Source: Thalassobellus sp050294475
GTDB lineage: Bacteria > Bacteroidota > Bacteroidia > Flavobacteriales > Flavobacteriaceae
NCBI GenBank assembly: GCA_050294475.1
Contig: JBNKOE010000001.1
Span: forward strand, 216,413-280,412
Direction: 5' to 3'
DNA length: 64,000 bases
A program made the position numbers and the translations under genes. The notes below the pieces were generated by a model. It saw only the letters and a list, made by a program, of their open reading frames with translations, was not told the DNA's origin and did not search any database. Below, in pieces: positions 25,740 through 35,500 of the stretch. Each line of letters begins with the position of its first letter. Position 1 is the first letter of the stretch.

Positions 25740-26971
25740 TCAAACCTAATAGCTTTTACTGGAGATATTTTAGTAATAATATACGATGGTACTAAAAGCA
25801 TTATTAAACACAAAATAAGAGTACCTAAGTTTAATGCAAACACATAACCAAAACTTATATAAACAGGTGCTTCGGTAACATAATACACACTTGGATCTAA
25901 GGGAAATAACTTAAAATATTTTTGAGCAAAAAGTAAACCCAAACCTAAAATATTCCCCCATAATAATCCTAAAAAAATGAGATAAGAAGCATTGTATAAA
26001 AACAATTTTCTAATACTCCAATTATTACTACCTAGTGCTTTTAATATGCCTATCATTTGAGTTCGTTCAAGTATTAAAACAAGTAATGCGGTTATCATGT
26101 TTATTCCTGCAACCAAAATCATAATACCAATAATACCGTAAATATTTTTATCAAATATTTTTATCCACTCAAAAATGGAAGCATATTTATCACTTACTGT
26201 TTGCGTATTAAAAGTAGATGGTGTGTTTTTATATATTTCAATGCCTTTTGTTTGCAACTCATCAAAATCATCAATAAACACTTCAAAGTTTCCTATTTGA
26301 TCTTCTTTCCATTTATTAATACGCTGAATATGACGAATATTTCCAATTAAAAATTGTTTATCTAAATCTTGAAATCCAGAGTTATAAATACCAACAATAT
26401 TAAAAGTTATAATATTAGGAAGTTTTTCTGTGTCTTCTTTTAAAAACACCATTTGAAAGTTATTACCAACCTTAAAACCTAATCGGTTAGCTAAATATTG
26501 AGATATTAAAACCTCTTCGCTCCATTTCTTTTCAAAAGTTGGCAGTCTTCCTTCTATTAAAAACTCTTTAAAATATTTCCAATCGTAATCGGTTCCTACG
26601 CCCTTTAAAATAGCGCCTTCAAAATCAGTTTCAGTACGAATAACACCAAATTTAGTTGCCACCGCTTGAATATGAGTTATACCATCAACCGATTTAAATT
26701 CTGGATAAAAATCTTGATTCTTAGATATAGGAAATAGACTTTCTTGCGAATTATTACTATCGTAATTAGAAATAATAACGTCGCCATTAAATGCTACAAC
26801 TTTATCGCGTATTTTTTGCTGTAAACCAATACCTGTTGCAATAGCAATCATCATAACCACAATGCCAATCGCAATTGCTGCAATACCAATTTTTATTATT
26901 GGTGCCGATATGCTACTTTTATACGCTTTACTACCAATAATGCGTTTAGCTATAAAAAACTCGTAATTCAA
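25736..26971 (-). CDS. FtsX/LolC-like ABC transporter permease
   Basis: This protein of ~411 residues has the MacB/FtsX permease layout: one N-terminal membrane helix (IGIAAIAIGIVVMMIAIATGIG), a large periplasmic MacB_PCD-like domain, then three C-terminal helices. The start is uncertain. An ATG at 27028 is in frame but would overlap the divergent lipoprotein gene, whose signal peptide fixes its own start at 26979. A TTG at 26971 (LNYEFFIAKRIIG) matches the usual beginning of this family, so I chose it. No partner ATPase is adjacent. Lipoprotein release or envelope stress roles are possible. Confidence 0.82.
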   Translation of the reverse strand: MNYEFFIAKRIIGSKAYKSSISAPIIKIGIAAIAIGIVVMMIAIATGIGLQQKIRDKVVAFNGDVIISNYDSNNSQESLFPISKNQDFYPEFKSVDGITHIQAVATKFGVIRTETDFEGAILKGVGTDYDWKYFKEFLIEGRLPTFEKKWSEEVLISQYLANRLGFKVGNNFQMVFLKEDTEKLPNIITFNIVGIYNSGFQDLDKQFLIGNIRHIQRINKWKEDQIGNFEVFIDDFDELQTKGIEIYKNTPSTFNTQTVSDKYASIFEWIKIFDKNIYGIIGIMILVAGINMITALLVLILERTQMIGILKALGSNNWSIRKLFLYNASYLIFLGLLWGNILGLGLLFAQKYFKLFPLDPSVYYVTEAPVYISFGYVFALNLGTLILCLIMLLVPSYIITKISPVKAIRFD

Positions 26972-26978
26972 ATTAACA

Positions 26979-28277
26979 ATGCCATTTAATATTTTCAAAA
27001 ATACAGTTTTATTATTTGTTTTAGTCATGATTTCTTGTGCAAACTTATCTAAATCTGAAGCCAGAAATCAGAACTCTAAAGTTACTGAACAAAATAAAAT
27101 TAAAAATGACAGTACTATTATAGTTGGAGCTAATCAAATAGAGTCTTATTTACCTTTACTTAAAGGAAAAAGGATTGGAATTGTGGCAAATCAAACAAGT
27201 GTTATTTTTAAAAAAGATATAGATTCTATTTTTTTAGTTGATCCTGAAACTATGGAAAAAAAATTAGAAAAGACAATAAATCATAGTACACATTTAGTAG
27301 ATTCACTCCTGTCTCTTAACGTAGATATAAAAACAGTTTTTGCTCCCGAACATGGTTTTAGAGGAACTGCTGATGCTGGTGAGCATGTAAAAGATGGCAT
27401 AGACACTAAAACTAATTTACCTATAATTTCGCTTTACGGAAAAAACAAGAAACCATCTCCCGAACAACTTAAAAACATAGACCTCATGATTTTTGATATT
27501 CAAGATGTTGGTGCTCGGTTTTACACATATATTTCGTCATTACACTATGTTATGGAAGCTTGTGCTGAAGCTAATATTCCTATAATTATTCTTGATAGAC
27601 CAAATCCTAACGGACAATATATCGACGGTCCAATTTTAGAAACTGAACATTCAAGCTTTGTTGGTATGCATCCTATTCCTGTAGTGCATGGGATGACTAT
27701 TGGCGAATATGCACAAATGATTAATGGTGAAGAATGGTTAACAAATGGTGTTCAATGTGAATTAAAAGTGATTCCCTTAAAAAACTACACTCATAAATCA
27801 ACTTATAGTTTGCCAATTAAGCCTAGTCCAAACCTACCAAATGATAAATCTATTAACCTATATCCTAGTTTATGTTTTTTTGAAGGTACTAATGTAAGTG
27901 CTGGAAGAGGAACAAAGTTTCCTTTTCAAATTTTTGGAAGTCCGTTTTTGAATTCTGAATTATACAATTTCAAATTTACTCCGCATCCAAATTTCGGTTC
28001 TAAATATCCAAAACATCAAGATAAATTATGCTTCGGAAAAAATTTAATCTTAACAGAAAATCTAAACACTTTAAATTTAAATTGGCTTATTGAAGCTTAT
28101 AATAATACTGAAAATAAAGCAGATTTCTTCAACGCATTCTTCACCAAATTAGCTGGCACAAAAAAACTTCAAGAACAAATTAAAGCTGGTTTAACAGAAA
28201 CTGAAATTAAAGCAACATGGCAAGAAGGGTTAAAGAACTTTAAAAAAACAAGATCTAAATATTTAATTTATAAATAG
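26979..28277 (+). CDS. DUF1343/NamZ-like exo-beta-N-acetylmuramidase lipoprotein
   Basis: This 432-residue protein has a lipoprotein signal ending VMISCAN (cysteine at about 19) and a full DUF1343 domain. Motifs include RIGIVANQTS, FAPEHGFRGTADAGEH, DVGARFYTYISSL, LDRPNPNGQYIDGP and FFEGTNVSAGRGT. The characterised member NamZ of Bacillus removes MurNAc from peptidoglycan ends, so a role in wall turnover is likely. Its start faces the FtsX-like permease with almost no spacer, so promoters of each must lie within the other gene. Confidence 0.85.
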   Translation: MPFNIFKNTVLLFVLVMISCANLSKSEARNQNSKVTEQNKIKNDSTIIVGANQIESYLPLLKGKRIGIVANQTSVIFKKDIDSIFLVDPETMEKKLEKTINHSTHLVDSLLSLNVDIKTVFAPEHGFRGTADAGEHVKDGIDTKTNLPIISLYGKNKKPSPEQLKNIDLMIFDIQDVGARFYTYISSLHYVMEACAEANIPIIILDRPNPNGQYIDGPILETEHSSFVGMHPIPVVHGMTIGEYAQMINGEEWLTNGVQCELKVIPLKNYTHKSTYSLPIKPSPNLPNDKSINLYPSLCFFEGTNVSAGRGTKFPFQIFGSPFLNSELYNFKFTPHPNFGSKYPKHQDKLCFGKNLILTENLNTLNLNWLIEAYNNTENKADFFNAFFTKLAGTKKLQEQIKAGLTETEIKATWQEGLKNFKKTRSKYLIYK

Positions 28278-28282
28278 ATTTT

Positions 28283-28777
28283 TTAAACTTTAATCCGTTT
28301 TTTCATTGCCTCAACAATATTAAAAGCAGCAGGACAAATAGCAACATTCTTTAATGTTAAGTTTGATATTTGCTGAAACTTTTTTCTATCGGTATGTGGA
28401 AATTCCCGACATGCTTTAGGTCGAACTTCGTAAATAGAACAATAATTATCGGCTCCTAAAAACGTACAAGGCACACTTTGCAAAACATAATCATGCTCTT
28501 CATCAATACGCAAATACTGACTAATAAATTGCTGTGTTTTCATTCTAAAATGTTTCGCAATTCTATCTACATCTTTATCGGTAAACAAAGGTCCTGTAGT
28601 TTTGCAACAGTTGGCACATTTTAAACAATCGGTACGCTCAAATTCTTCTTCATGCAAGTCTTGCATCACATAATCTAAATTTTTAGGCAGTTTCTTTTTT
28701 AGCTTCGCGAAGAATTTTTTGTTTTCGTTATGCTTATCTTTGGCGAGCTTTGGAAGATTATTTATAATGTCTTGCAT
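28283..28777 (-). CDS. YkgJ family cysteine-cluster protein
   Basis: This 164-residue protein has the YkgJ zinc/iron-cluster signature CLKCANCCKTTG, plus CTFLGADNYCSIYEVRPKACREFP. Such proteins carry eight or so conserved cysteines, probably coordinating metal. The function is unknown. A -7 box (TATTTTTG on the minus strand, 28782-28789) ends only 4 nt before the ATG, so the mRNA may be leaderless. Confidence 0.85.
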   Translation of the reverse strand: MQDIINNLPKLAKDKHNENKKFFAKLKKKLPKNLDYVMQDLHEEEFERTDCLKCANCCKTTGPLFTDKDVDRIAKHFRMKTQQFISQYLRIDEEHDYVLQSVPCTFLGADNYCSIYEVRPKACREFPHTDRKKFQQISNLTLKNVAICPAAFNIVEAMKKRIKV

Positions 28778-28781
28778 GGTG

Positions 28782-28789
28782 CAAAAATA
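28782..28789 (-). promoter_or_regulatory. -7 promoter box abutting the YkgJ-family start codon
   Basis: TATTTTTG on the minus strand with only CACC before the ATG. Confidence 0.45.
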
Positions 28790-28803
28790 ATATATTTATT
28801 ATG

Positions 28804-28826
28804 AGATTTCCTCCTAAGAGGAAATG
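28804..28826. repeat. Short hairpin element (TTTCCTC stem)
   Basis: AGATTTCCTCCTAAGAGGAAATG forms a 7-bp stem with a 4-base loop and ends 6 bp before the methyltransferase ATG. It is a member of the short hairpin family. Confidence 0.65.
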
Positions 28827-28831
28827 AAAAA

Positions 28832-29542
28832 ATGGCATTATTAATGAAAGACCTTTTCGGAAACGCCTTAATAGATTATCAAAACGGAGATTACACCGAA
28901 GACATCATCACTTCAACAAGTATTTCTGATGATGACACATTACCACTACCCTATTTGTTTCGTGGTTTTAAAGATATGCCAAAACTGGAACAACAAGCTT
29001 TAAAATTGGCAAAAGGCAGTATTTTAGATGTTGGATGTGGTGCTGGAAGCCATAGTTTATATTTACAAGAAAAAGGATTTCAAATTAAAGCCATTGACAT
29101 TTCTAAAGGTGCTATTGAAGTTTGTAAACAACGTGGTGTTTTAAATGCTGAAGTGAAAAACATTCTAAATGAAACAGAAACCTTTGATACCATTTTATTA
29201 CTGATGAATGGCACAGGAATCTTTCAAGAATTAGCCCAAGTTTCAAAATACTTAACGCATTTAAAAAGCCTGCTAAAGCCTAACGGACAAATATTAATAG
29301 ATTCATCTAATATTAAATACATGTACGAAGATGAAGATGGCGGTTATTGGATGGACACTAATGCTTCTTACTACGGCGAACTTGATTATTACCTTTCATA
29401 TAAAGGCGAAAAAGAAACACCTATGAAATGGTTGTATTTAGATTTTAACATGCTAAAACTTGCTTGTGAAACTGTTGGACTTAAATGCGAATTGGTTTTA
29501 AAAGGCACACATTTTGATTATTTGACGAGGCTAACTTGTTAA
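28832..29542 (+). CDS. Class I SAM-dependent methyltransferase
   Basis: This 236-residue cytoplasmic protein has the Rossmann methyltransferase motif I (ILDVGCGAGSHSLYL, about 66-80) and motif II (IKAIDISKGAIEVC). The substrate cannot be told. A second start (MKDLFGNALIDY) lies four codons in and may be the true one. The 3' end overlaps a convergent gene by the shared stop TTAA. A hairpin repeat immediately precedes the start and could affect translation. Confidence 0.85.
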   Translation: MALLMKDLFGNALIDYQNGDYTEDIITSTSISDDDTLPLPYLFRGFKDMPKLEQQALKLAKGSILDVGCGAGSHSLYLQEKGFQIKAIDISKGAIEVCKQRGVLNAEVKNILNETETFDTILLLMNGTGIFQELAQVSKYLTHLKSLLKPNGQILIDSSNIKYMYEDEDGGYWMDTNASYYGELDYYLSYKGEKETPMKWLYLDFNMLKLACETVGLKCELVLKGTHFDYLTRLTC

Positions 29543-29952
29543 CTTTTGTCTTTTATAAATACATGTTGAGATTCTCCTTTTCCATAAATAAAACAGTCTT
29601 TATTCAATACCAAAATCTGTTCAGAAACAGAAGTATGTGAATATACTAACTCAATAAAAAAGACACTTTTCTTTGATTTTATATTAACTATTGTGCTATT
29701 ATCACCAAAAACTAATTCGTTAGCAATCGTTTTTTCAGCTTTTGGTGGTAAATTCAATTCTTCAAGAACTTCAATAAATCCTTTATTTTTATCAAAGCAA
29801 AACCTATAAATTAAATTTTCACTACCGCCTTTTAATTTCCAATCGCCTTGAATTTCTTTTTTTACATCATTGAGATTGTTACAACATTCAAGATTTTGTG
29901 AAAATGAATTTATTGAAACTAACAAAACAATTATTTTAAACAAGTCTTTCAT
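29539..29952 (-). CDS. Hypothetical secreted protein
   Basis: This 137-residue protein has a signal peptide (hydrophobic run ending INSFSQ). The mature part begins NLECCNNL and contains IQGDWKLKGGSENLIYRF, which recalls lipocalin-like beta strands that open with a W, though I cannot assign a family. Two adjacent cysteines lie near its mature N-terminus. It is leftward and convergent with the methyltransferase, with stops overlapping by 4 bp. Confidence 0.6.
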   Translation of the reverse strand: MKDLFKIIVLLVSINSFSQNLECCNNLNDVKKEIQGDWKLKGGSENLIYRFCFDKNKGFIEVLEELNLPPKAEKTIANELVFGDNSTIVNIKSKKSVFFIELVYSHTSVSEQILVLNKDCFIYGKGESQHVFIKDKS

Positions 29953-30058
29953 GTAGTTACAGCTATTGCTTTTTTTATTGGTAACATTTTATTTAATCAT
30001 TTCCTTGGGTATTTAAAACTTAGCTGTGAATGTTTCATAAAACACATCTGTTTTTTTA

Positions 30059-30658
30059 TCAGATTCCTGCTTTCGCAGGAATGCTAAACCTATAATGTCC
30101 AATAATTTTAAAATTAAATAAGCAATCTTCTAAAACTTGACCACCACCAATATTATGAACAATTAAATACCGTTTTCCGTCACTCGATTTTTTATTAACC
30201 ACAATACCAATATGAGTAATAGCACCTCCTAAATTCCAACAAACAACATCTCCAGGTTTATAATCATTCGAATTTTTAGTTATTGGTTTCTCTGCTCCTT
30301 GTCTTTTAAAATAGGTCATTAAATTAGGTACACGCCTATGATCTATATTTTTATCAGTAGTTTTTAAACCCCACATTTTCGGATACAAATTAAAATGCGC
30401 TTTCATATCTTGATGCACTTCCTTTTGCAAATCAATACCTAGTTTTCGGTAAGCTCTTATAACCACATCTGTACAAACACCTTTATCAGAAGGAACATCT
30501 CCATTAGGATAATCAATAGAAAAATAACTTGGGTCGTATGTAACCTTTTGTTTTGTTAACTGTAAAGCAACATCAGAGAGTGTTAATTGTCCTGTAACAT
30601 TTTGAGCTTCAATAAAACTGAAACAAAAAACAAAGAAAATGAAAAGTAGTTTTTTCAT
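30059..30658 (-). CDS. DUF1287 family (NlpC/P60-like) secreted protein
   Basis: This 199-residue protein has a signal peptide ending IEAQN. The DUF1287 core shows GVCTDVVIRAYRKLGIDLQ, with a cysteine-aspartate pair, and YKPGDVVCWNLGGAITHIGIV, with a catalytic-type histidine. This pattern is close to NlpC/P60 cell-wall cysteine peptidases. The last residues (IPAKAGI) are encoded by a hairpin repeat that has replaced the native 3' end. It is downstream of the beta-barrel/TPR operon on the same strand. Confidence 0.8.
   Translation of the reverse strand: MKKLLFIFFVFCFSFIEAQNVTGQLTLSDVALQLTKQKVTYDPSYFSIDYPNGDVPSDKGVCTDVVIRAYRKLGIDLQKEVHQDMKAHFNLYPKMWGLKTTDKNIDHRRVPNLMTYFKRQGAEKPITKNSNDYKPGDVVCWNLGGAITHIGIVVNKKSSDGKRYLIVHNIGGGQVLEDCLFNFKIIGHYRFSIPAKAGI
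30061..30083. repeat. Short hairpin element forming the DUF1287 C-terminus
   Basis: AGATTCCTGCTTTCGCAGGAATG has an 8-bp stem ATTCCTGC/GCAGGAAT. It supplies the last codons and stop of the DUF1287 gene. It is a clear copy of the short hairpin family. Confidence 0.75.
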
Positions 30659-30678
30659 AAAGGATATTTCTTTTTTAT

Positions 30679-30704
30679 GAGATTACCGCCTACGTGAGAA
30701 TGCC
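30679..30704. repeat. Short hairpin element upstream of the DUF1287 gene
   Basis: AGATTACCGCCTACGTGAGAATGCC matches the same consensus with a few unpaired positions; it lies between the beta-barrel stop and the DUF1287 start. Confidence 0.55.
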
Positions 30705-30716
30705 AAAAAGTGCCTT

Positions 30717-32453
30717 TTAAAAATCAAACTTAAAAGTTGCTCCTGCTAAAAACTGAATACTTTGCACTGGAAAATTTTGCCAACGCTGATACCCATTATT
30801 AGCTATATTATTAGCTTTAGCAAATACCGAAATTTGATCGTTAATATGATAACCAACATGTGCATTGGCATCAAAATAACTATCTAGAGAAACTACCATT
30901 GATCTTATTCCTTCAATAGGATCGTTTACTGATAATAAATCTTTTCGTTCTCCAACATAAAATAAATTAGCACCAGAAAACCAATGTTCGTCTATCTGAT
31001 AATCTAAAAACAAAGATCCGTTAACATCTGGCAAATTCCAAGCTTCTACTTGATCATCGGTAGAATAACTAAAATATTCAGCTTTTAAACCTAATTTAAA
31101 ATTTCGACTAACATCTACATTTATTTCTCCTGTAAATCCAAAAGTATCTATATTATCATATACAATTCCAAATGAATTTCCAAATTCGTAATCTTCTGCA
31201 TTTAGTATATCAAAAGATGTTATATTATTAATAAACAACGCTTTATTTCTATCTGCTATATAACGTCCACTAATATTATAACTCATATTACTAGACACTT
31301 TTCCTTTTAAACCTACAAAAGCATTATACAACTGGTCGGTTGGTGTAATAAATAAAGTTGGAGACACAAACTGATTTTCGGTAGCAAAACCGTAATACGA
31401 ATTCTGAATTAAATCGCCTTGAATTCCTCCATAAGCAATTAATACATCATTTACCAACCTGTAAGTAGCCGTAACATTTGGATATATATAAAACTTGCTC
31501 TCACCAGATTCATTATCGTTTAAATAATAGGCAGAAAGCCCAAGATTTACCGTTAAATCATCTTCTTTTATTTGATAAGTTGGCGATATTCCTACTTGAA
31601 AATTACCATAATTTAATTCCTCATCAGTAAAATAATTTCTATCAAACGTACCACCTAAATAATCTAATTTTATATCAGTTGATATTTCTTCACCATTTAC
31701 AGGAACATCTACCGTTGCTTTTGCTGTAAATCTATTTTCTCCTGAGCCCTGATTATCTCCAAACCGTCTAAAAAAGAAACTTCCAGAATTGATATATGTA
31801 TCTTCAAAACTAACATCGCCACCAAAATGCGCATTAAAAAAAGAATGGTCGACTTCTATGTCAGCAGCTTGAGCTTGCAAAACCATAGCATCTGGAACAC
31901 CATACCAATTGTACATTTGATACTGAAATCCTGCTTCTACATTCCAAGCTAAATCTCTTAAACGCGAGGCATAATTCACATTAATTTTTGAATTTGAAAA
32001 ATTATCATCAAAAGATAAACCTTCAATGCCTCCAGCAGATGAATGATGACTTAAATAACCGCCAACACTTTCATTTCTGCTAATAGCGTGGTTTAAATAA
32101 ACTTCGCCTAAAATAGTTGTATAGGTTCCTACACCTAAAGTGGCATAATTATCATATAGTTTTATTGGCTTTGCCTTTTCAACAACCGCTGCTTTTCCTT
32201 TAGCAGGTGTGAATGTTGACGCTACAGGAAACGAAAATATATTATATTTAATTTCTTTTTTTGTTTCTGTAGTTTCATCTTCTAGAGACGGAATTTCTTT
32301 TACTTTAAAAGCATCAGAAATTGATGGTGTATATGGTTTCACAACATCTATTACGCCTGTATTAATGGTGTCGTTTTCTCTGTTTTGAGAAAAACCATTT
32401 GTTACACTTAATATAATTACTACTAATAATATTTTTTTTATGTGCTTTCGCAT
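30717..32453 (-). CDS. TonB-receptor-like outer-membrane beta-barrel
   Basis: This 578-residue protein has a signal peptide ending NGFSQ and a barrel of alternating strands through most of its length. The C-terminal QFLAGATFKFDF matches TonB-receptor-like barrels, but I see no plug domain. The N-terminal mature region is short and proline-rich (DVVKPYTPSISDAFKVKEIPS). It is preceded by the large TPR gene at 32518 on the same strand, and these two are a recurrent pair in flavobacteria. The substrate is unknown. Confidence 0.8.
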   Translation of the reverse strand: MRKHIKKILLVVIILSVTNGFSQNRENDTINTGVIDVVKPYTPSISDAFKVKEIPSLEDETTETKKEIKYNIFSFPVASTFTPAKGKAAVVEKAKPIKLYDNYATLGVGTYTTILGEVYLNHAISRNESVGGYLSHHSSAGGIEGLSFDDNFSNSKINVNYASRLRDLAWNVEAGFQYQMYNWYGVPDAMVLQAQAADIEVDHSFFNAHFGGDVSFEDTYINSGSFFFRRFGDNQGSGENRFTAKATVDVPVNGEEISTDIKLDYLGGTFDRNYFTDEELNYGNFQVGISPTYQIKEDDLTVNLGLSAYYLNDNESGESKFYIYPNVTATYRLVNDVLIAYGGIQGDLIQNSYYGFATENQFVSPTLFITPTDQLYNAFVGLKGKVSSNMSYNISGRYIADRNKALFINNITSFDILNAEDYEFGNSFGIVYDNIDTFGFTGEINVDVSRNFKLGLKAEYFSYSTDDQVEAWNLPDVNGSLFLDYQIDEHWFSGANLFYVGERKDLLSVNDPIEGIRSMVVSLDSYFDANAHVGYHINDQISVFAKANNIANNGYQRWQNFPVQSIQFLAGATFKFDF

Positions 32454-32517
32454 ACTTTTATATTTTTATTGACGATTGATGATTTTTTTAAACTTAGACT
32501 GATGTTAATCAAATAAA

Positions 32518-35500
32518 CTAATTTTCTTCAGTTTGAATAGATGAATTTGTTTTAGCTTCTTCTGCTTTTATTTTACTTAACTCTTCTTTGGCTTCTTCAA
32601 CAACATCATCAAACTCCTTGAAATTCTCAATAACACTTTCTAAAATATAAGTGGCTTGAAATGCATCATTTAAAGCATAAAAATTCTTTGCCATCAACAC
32701 TAAACCTTTGGCACTATAATACTTATAACCAGAAAAATCTTTTGCTAATTTTTGAACAGATGTATTAGATGCTTCATGCTTTCCTTCTTTATTTTTAAAA
32801 TAAGCATTATAATATAAAGCTTCAGCTGCAGCTTCACCTGTAGCTGTTTTTTCAACTTCGGCATAAGCCACTTTTGCACGGTTTTCATTTCCTGTTTTTA
32901 TAGCGGAACGCGCAATAATAATGTGTGCATCACTTTTAATTTTATTATCAATTTTTGATTTTTCCAATACTTTTTCTGCATATGAAACCGCTACATCATA
33001 GTTTTGTAATTGATAATTTGCTTTCATTAAATTAGACTGTGCAAACACAATATTTTGAGGAAAATTGGCTTCTTCCTCTAGCATTTGCAATAAAGGAATA
33101 GCATCATTCCAATTTTTAGATTCTAAATAAAACTGTGATAAACGTAATAACGCTTCTTCTGAATATTCACTTCTAGAAGCATCAACAACATACTTATAAT
33201 GTGGCGCTGCATTTGCTAATAAATCTTTCTTATAATATAATTGTGCTACATAAAAATGTGCCTGTAAAGCGTGTATTCCATTTGGAAACTCATTTAAATA
33301 ACTGTTAAATTGTTTTATTGCCTTATCGGTATTATTATCTAAATACTGTTTTTCGGCAGCTTCGTAAGTAGCATTATCTAAATCGGAATCGGTAACTTCA
33401 ACATAATCTAACGTTCGTACCCAAGCTGCATAATCATCAACCTGTCCTAAATCGATATAAATTAAACGTGCAGTAGAAACTGCTTGAACAGCCTCTGGAG
33501 TTTCAGGATAATCGCCTGCTACTTTCTTGAATTTTGTTAATGCCTGCTCATTTTTACTTGCGTTATAATAAACTAATCCTTGACGCAACAATGCTTTTGG
33601 CACAAAAGAACTCATTTTATATTCGCTACTTAAACGATTGTAAACCTGCATAGCTTTATCTGTTTGATTCGCTTTTACATAGGAATTTCCTAACTCGTAC
33701 ATGGCATCATCTCGTAATTTTGATTTTGGATATTTTGAAATAAAAGCATCTAACTCTTTTATTTTTTTTGATGATTGACCAGCATACCCAATACTTATTG
33801 CTTTTTGAAAAAACGCATAATCTGATTCTATTTCACTTAACTTAATAGCATTTTCGTATGCATTAATAGCATTGGTATATTCACTTGTTACAAAGTAAGC
33901 ATCGCCTAACCTTAAATATGCATCATTTAATCTTACTTTATCATTTTTTTTATTGGAAATAAATTGATTGAAATATTGAATTGCTTTCGGGTAGTTTTTT
34001 AATTTGAAATACGTGTAAGCTAAATTATAATCTACATTTTCTGTTTCTGGAGTTGATGCAGATTCAGGTTGTTGTTGAAACTGTTTGAAACCAACTAAAG
34101 CATCATTATAATTAGTTAAATTATAATCGGCTTCAGCTTTCCAAAAAGTAGCTCTTGTTGTATATTTTGGATCTCTAGGTTCTTTTAATGAAGCATCAAA
34201 AAGTGATTCTGCTTCTAAATATTTATTTTCGTTATATAATTCAATCCCTCTATAAAATGCTACTTTTTGATAAGCTACTTTATTTTCAAAACTATTTTTC
34301 CCTTTTAATAATTTAAGAGCTTCTTTATAATTTTTTGAAGTGATGTAAGAATCAATTAAAAGTGTTTCAACTTCTTCTTTATAACTCGTATTTGGATATT
34401 TTTCTAAATAACCAGCTAACACTTGAGGTGCCGATTGATATGAGTTTCCTATTTCATAACTAATTTTAGCATAATTTAACCAAGCATCTTCTTGAATTTT
34501 TAAATCGAAATCCATTTGAGATGCATTTCTAAAAGCATTTAAAGCTTCCTGCTTTTTATCTACATTTATATAACTCTCACCTAAATGATAATAAGCGTTT
34601 TGAGCAATTGAGTTATTACCTCCAATTATTTTATTGAATTCTGAAATAGCATTTTCAAAATCGCCTTGTTTATAATGAGCATAACCTAGTTGATAATAAT
34701 CTGTATTATTCCATTTACCAATTCTATCTCTTTTTCCTTTTTTACCTTTATATGCCGTTAAAAACGGAATAGCTTCAGCATATTGTTCTAGATTAAAATA
34801 GCTTTCACCTATAATCTTAGAAAGTTCGGATACTTCATCTTCATCGCTTGTTTCTAAACGCTCTTTAGCAAGCGCAATTGCTTTTTCAAAATTCCCTAAT
34901 TTAAAATTTAAATCGGCTTGATAATAAGATAACTTTTCTTTGTAACGTTCTTGGTCGCTTACCTGATCAAAATACTCGTTAGCTCTATCATAATCATCGC
35001 CTTCATAAGCCATAAAACCAATATAATATTTAGCCTGAGAGCCATATTCTGGAGAGTTTTCAACTTTACTCAAATACTTTTTAGCATCTTTAAATTGCTT
35101 TGTTGTAAATGCTGTATAACCGTTGTTAAAATAGAACTTTTGCTTTTCTTTTTTGCCTAGTGCATTTTCATCTACTTTATCATACCATTTTCTTGCATAA
35201 GCATATTTACCATTTGTAAAATAATAATCGGCAACATCAACAAAAGCGGTATTCTTTTTTGTACTTGTTGGATAACCTTTTACAAAATCTTCAACTAAAC
35301 TATCTGCATTATGTTGATTTAAACGTACAGCACAATTAGCAATATAATAAGCGCAATCTGACTGTAAAACTTCTTCTTTAGCTGTTTTTTGCACACTCCT
35401 AAACATAGACTGTGCGGCAAGGTATTGTTGATTATTATAAAGCGACAATGCTTTTTGATAATCAACTAAATTACTTGTGTATGTGGCTGATTGTTGTGCT

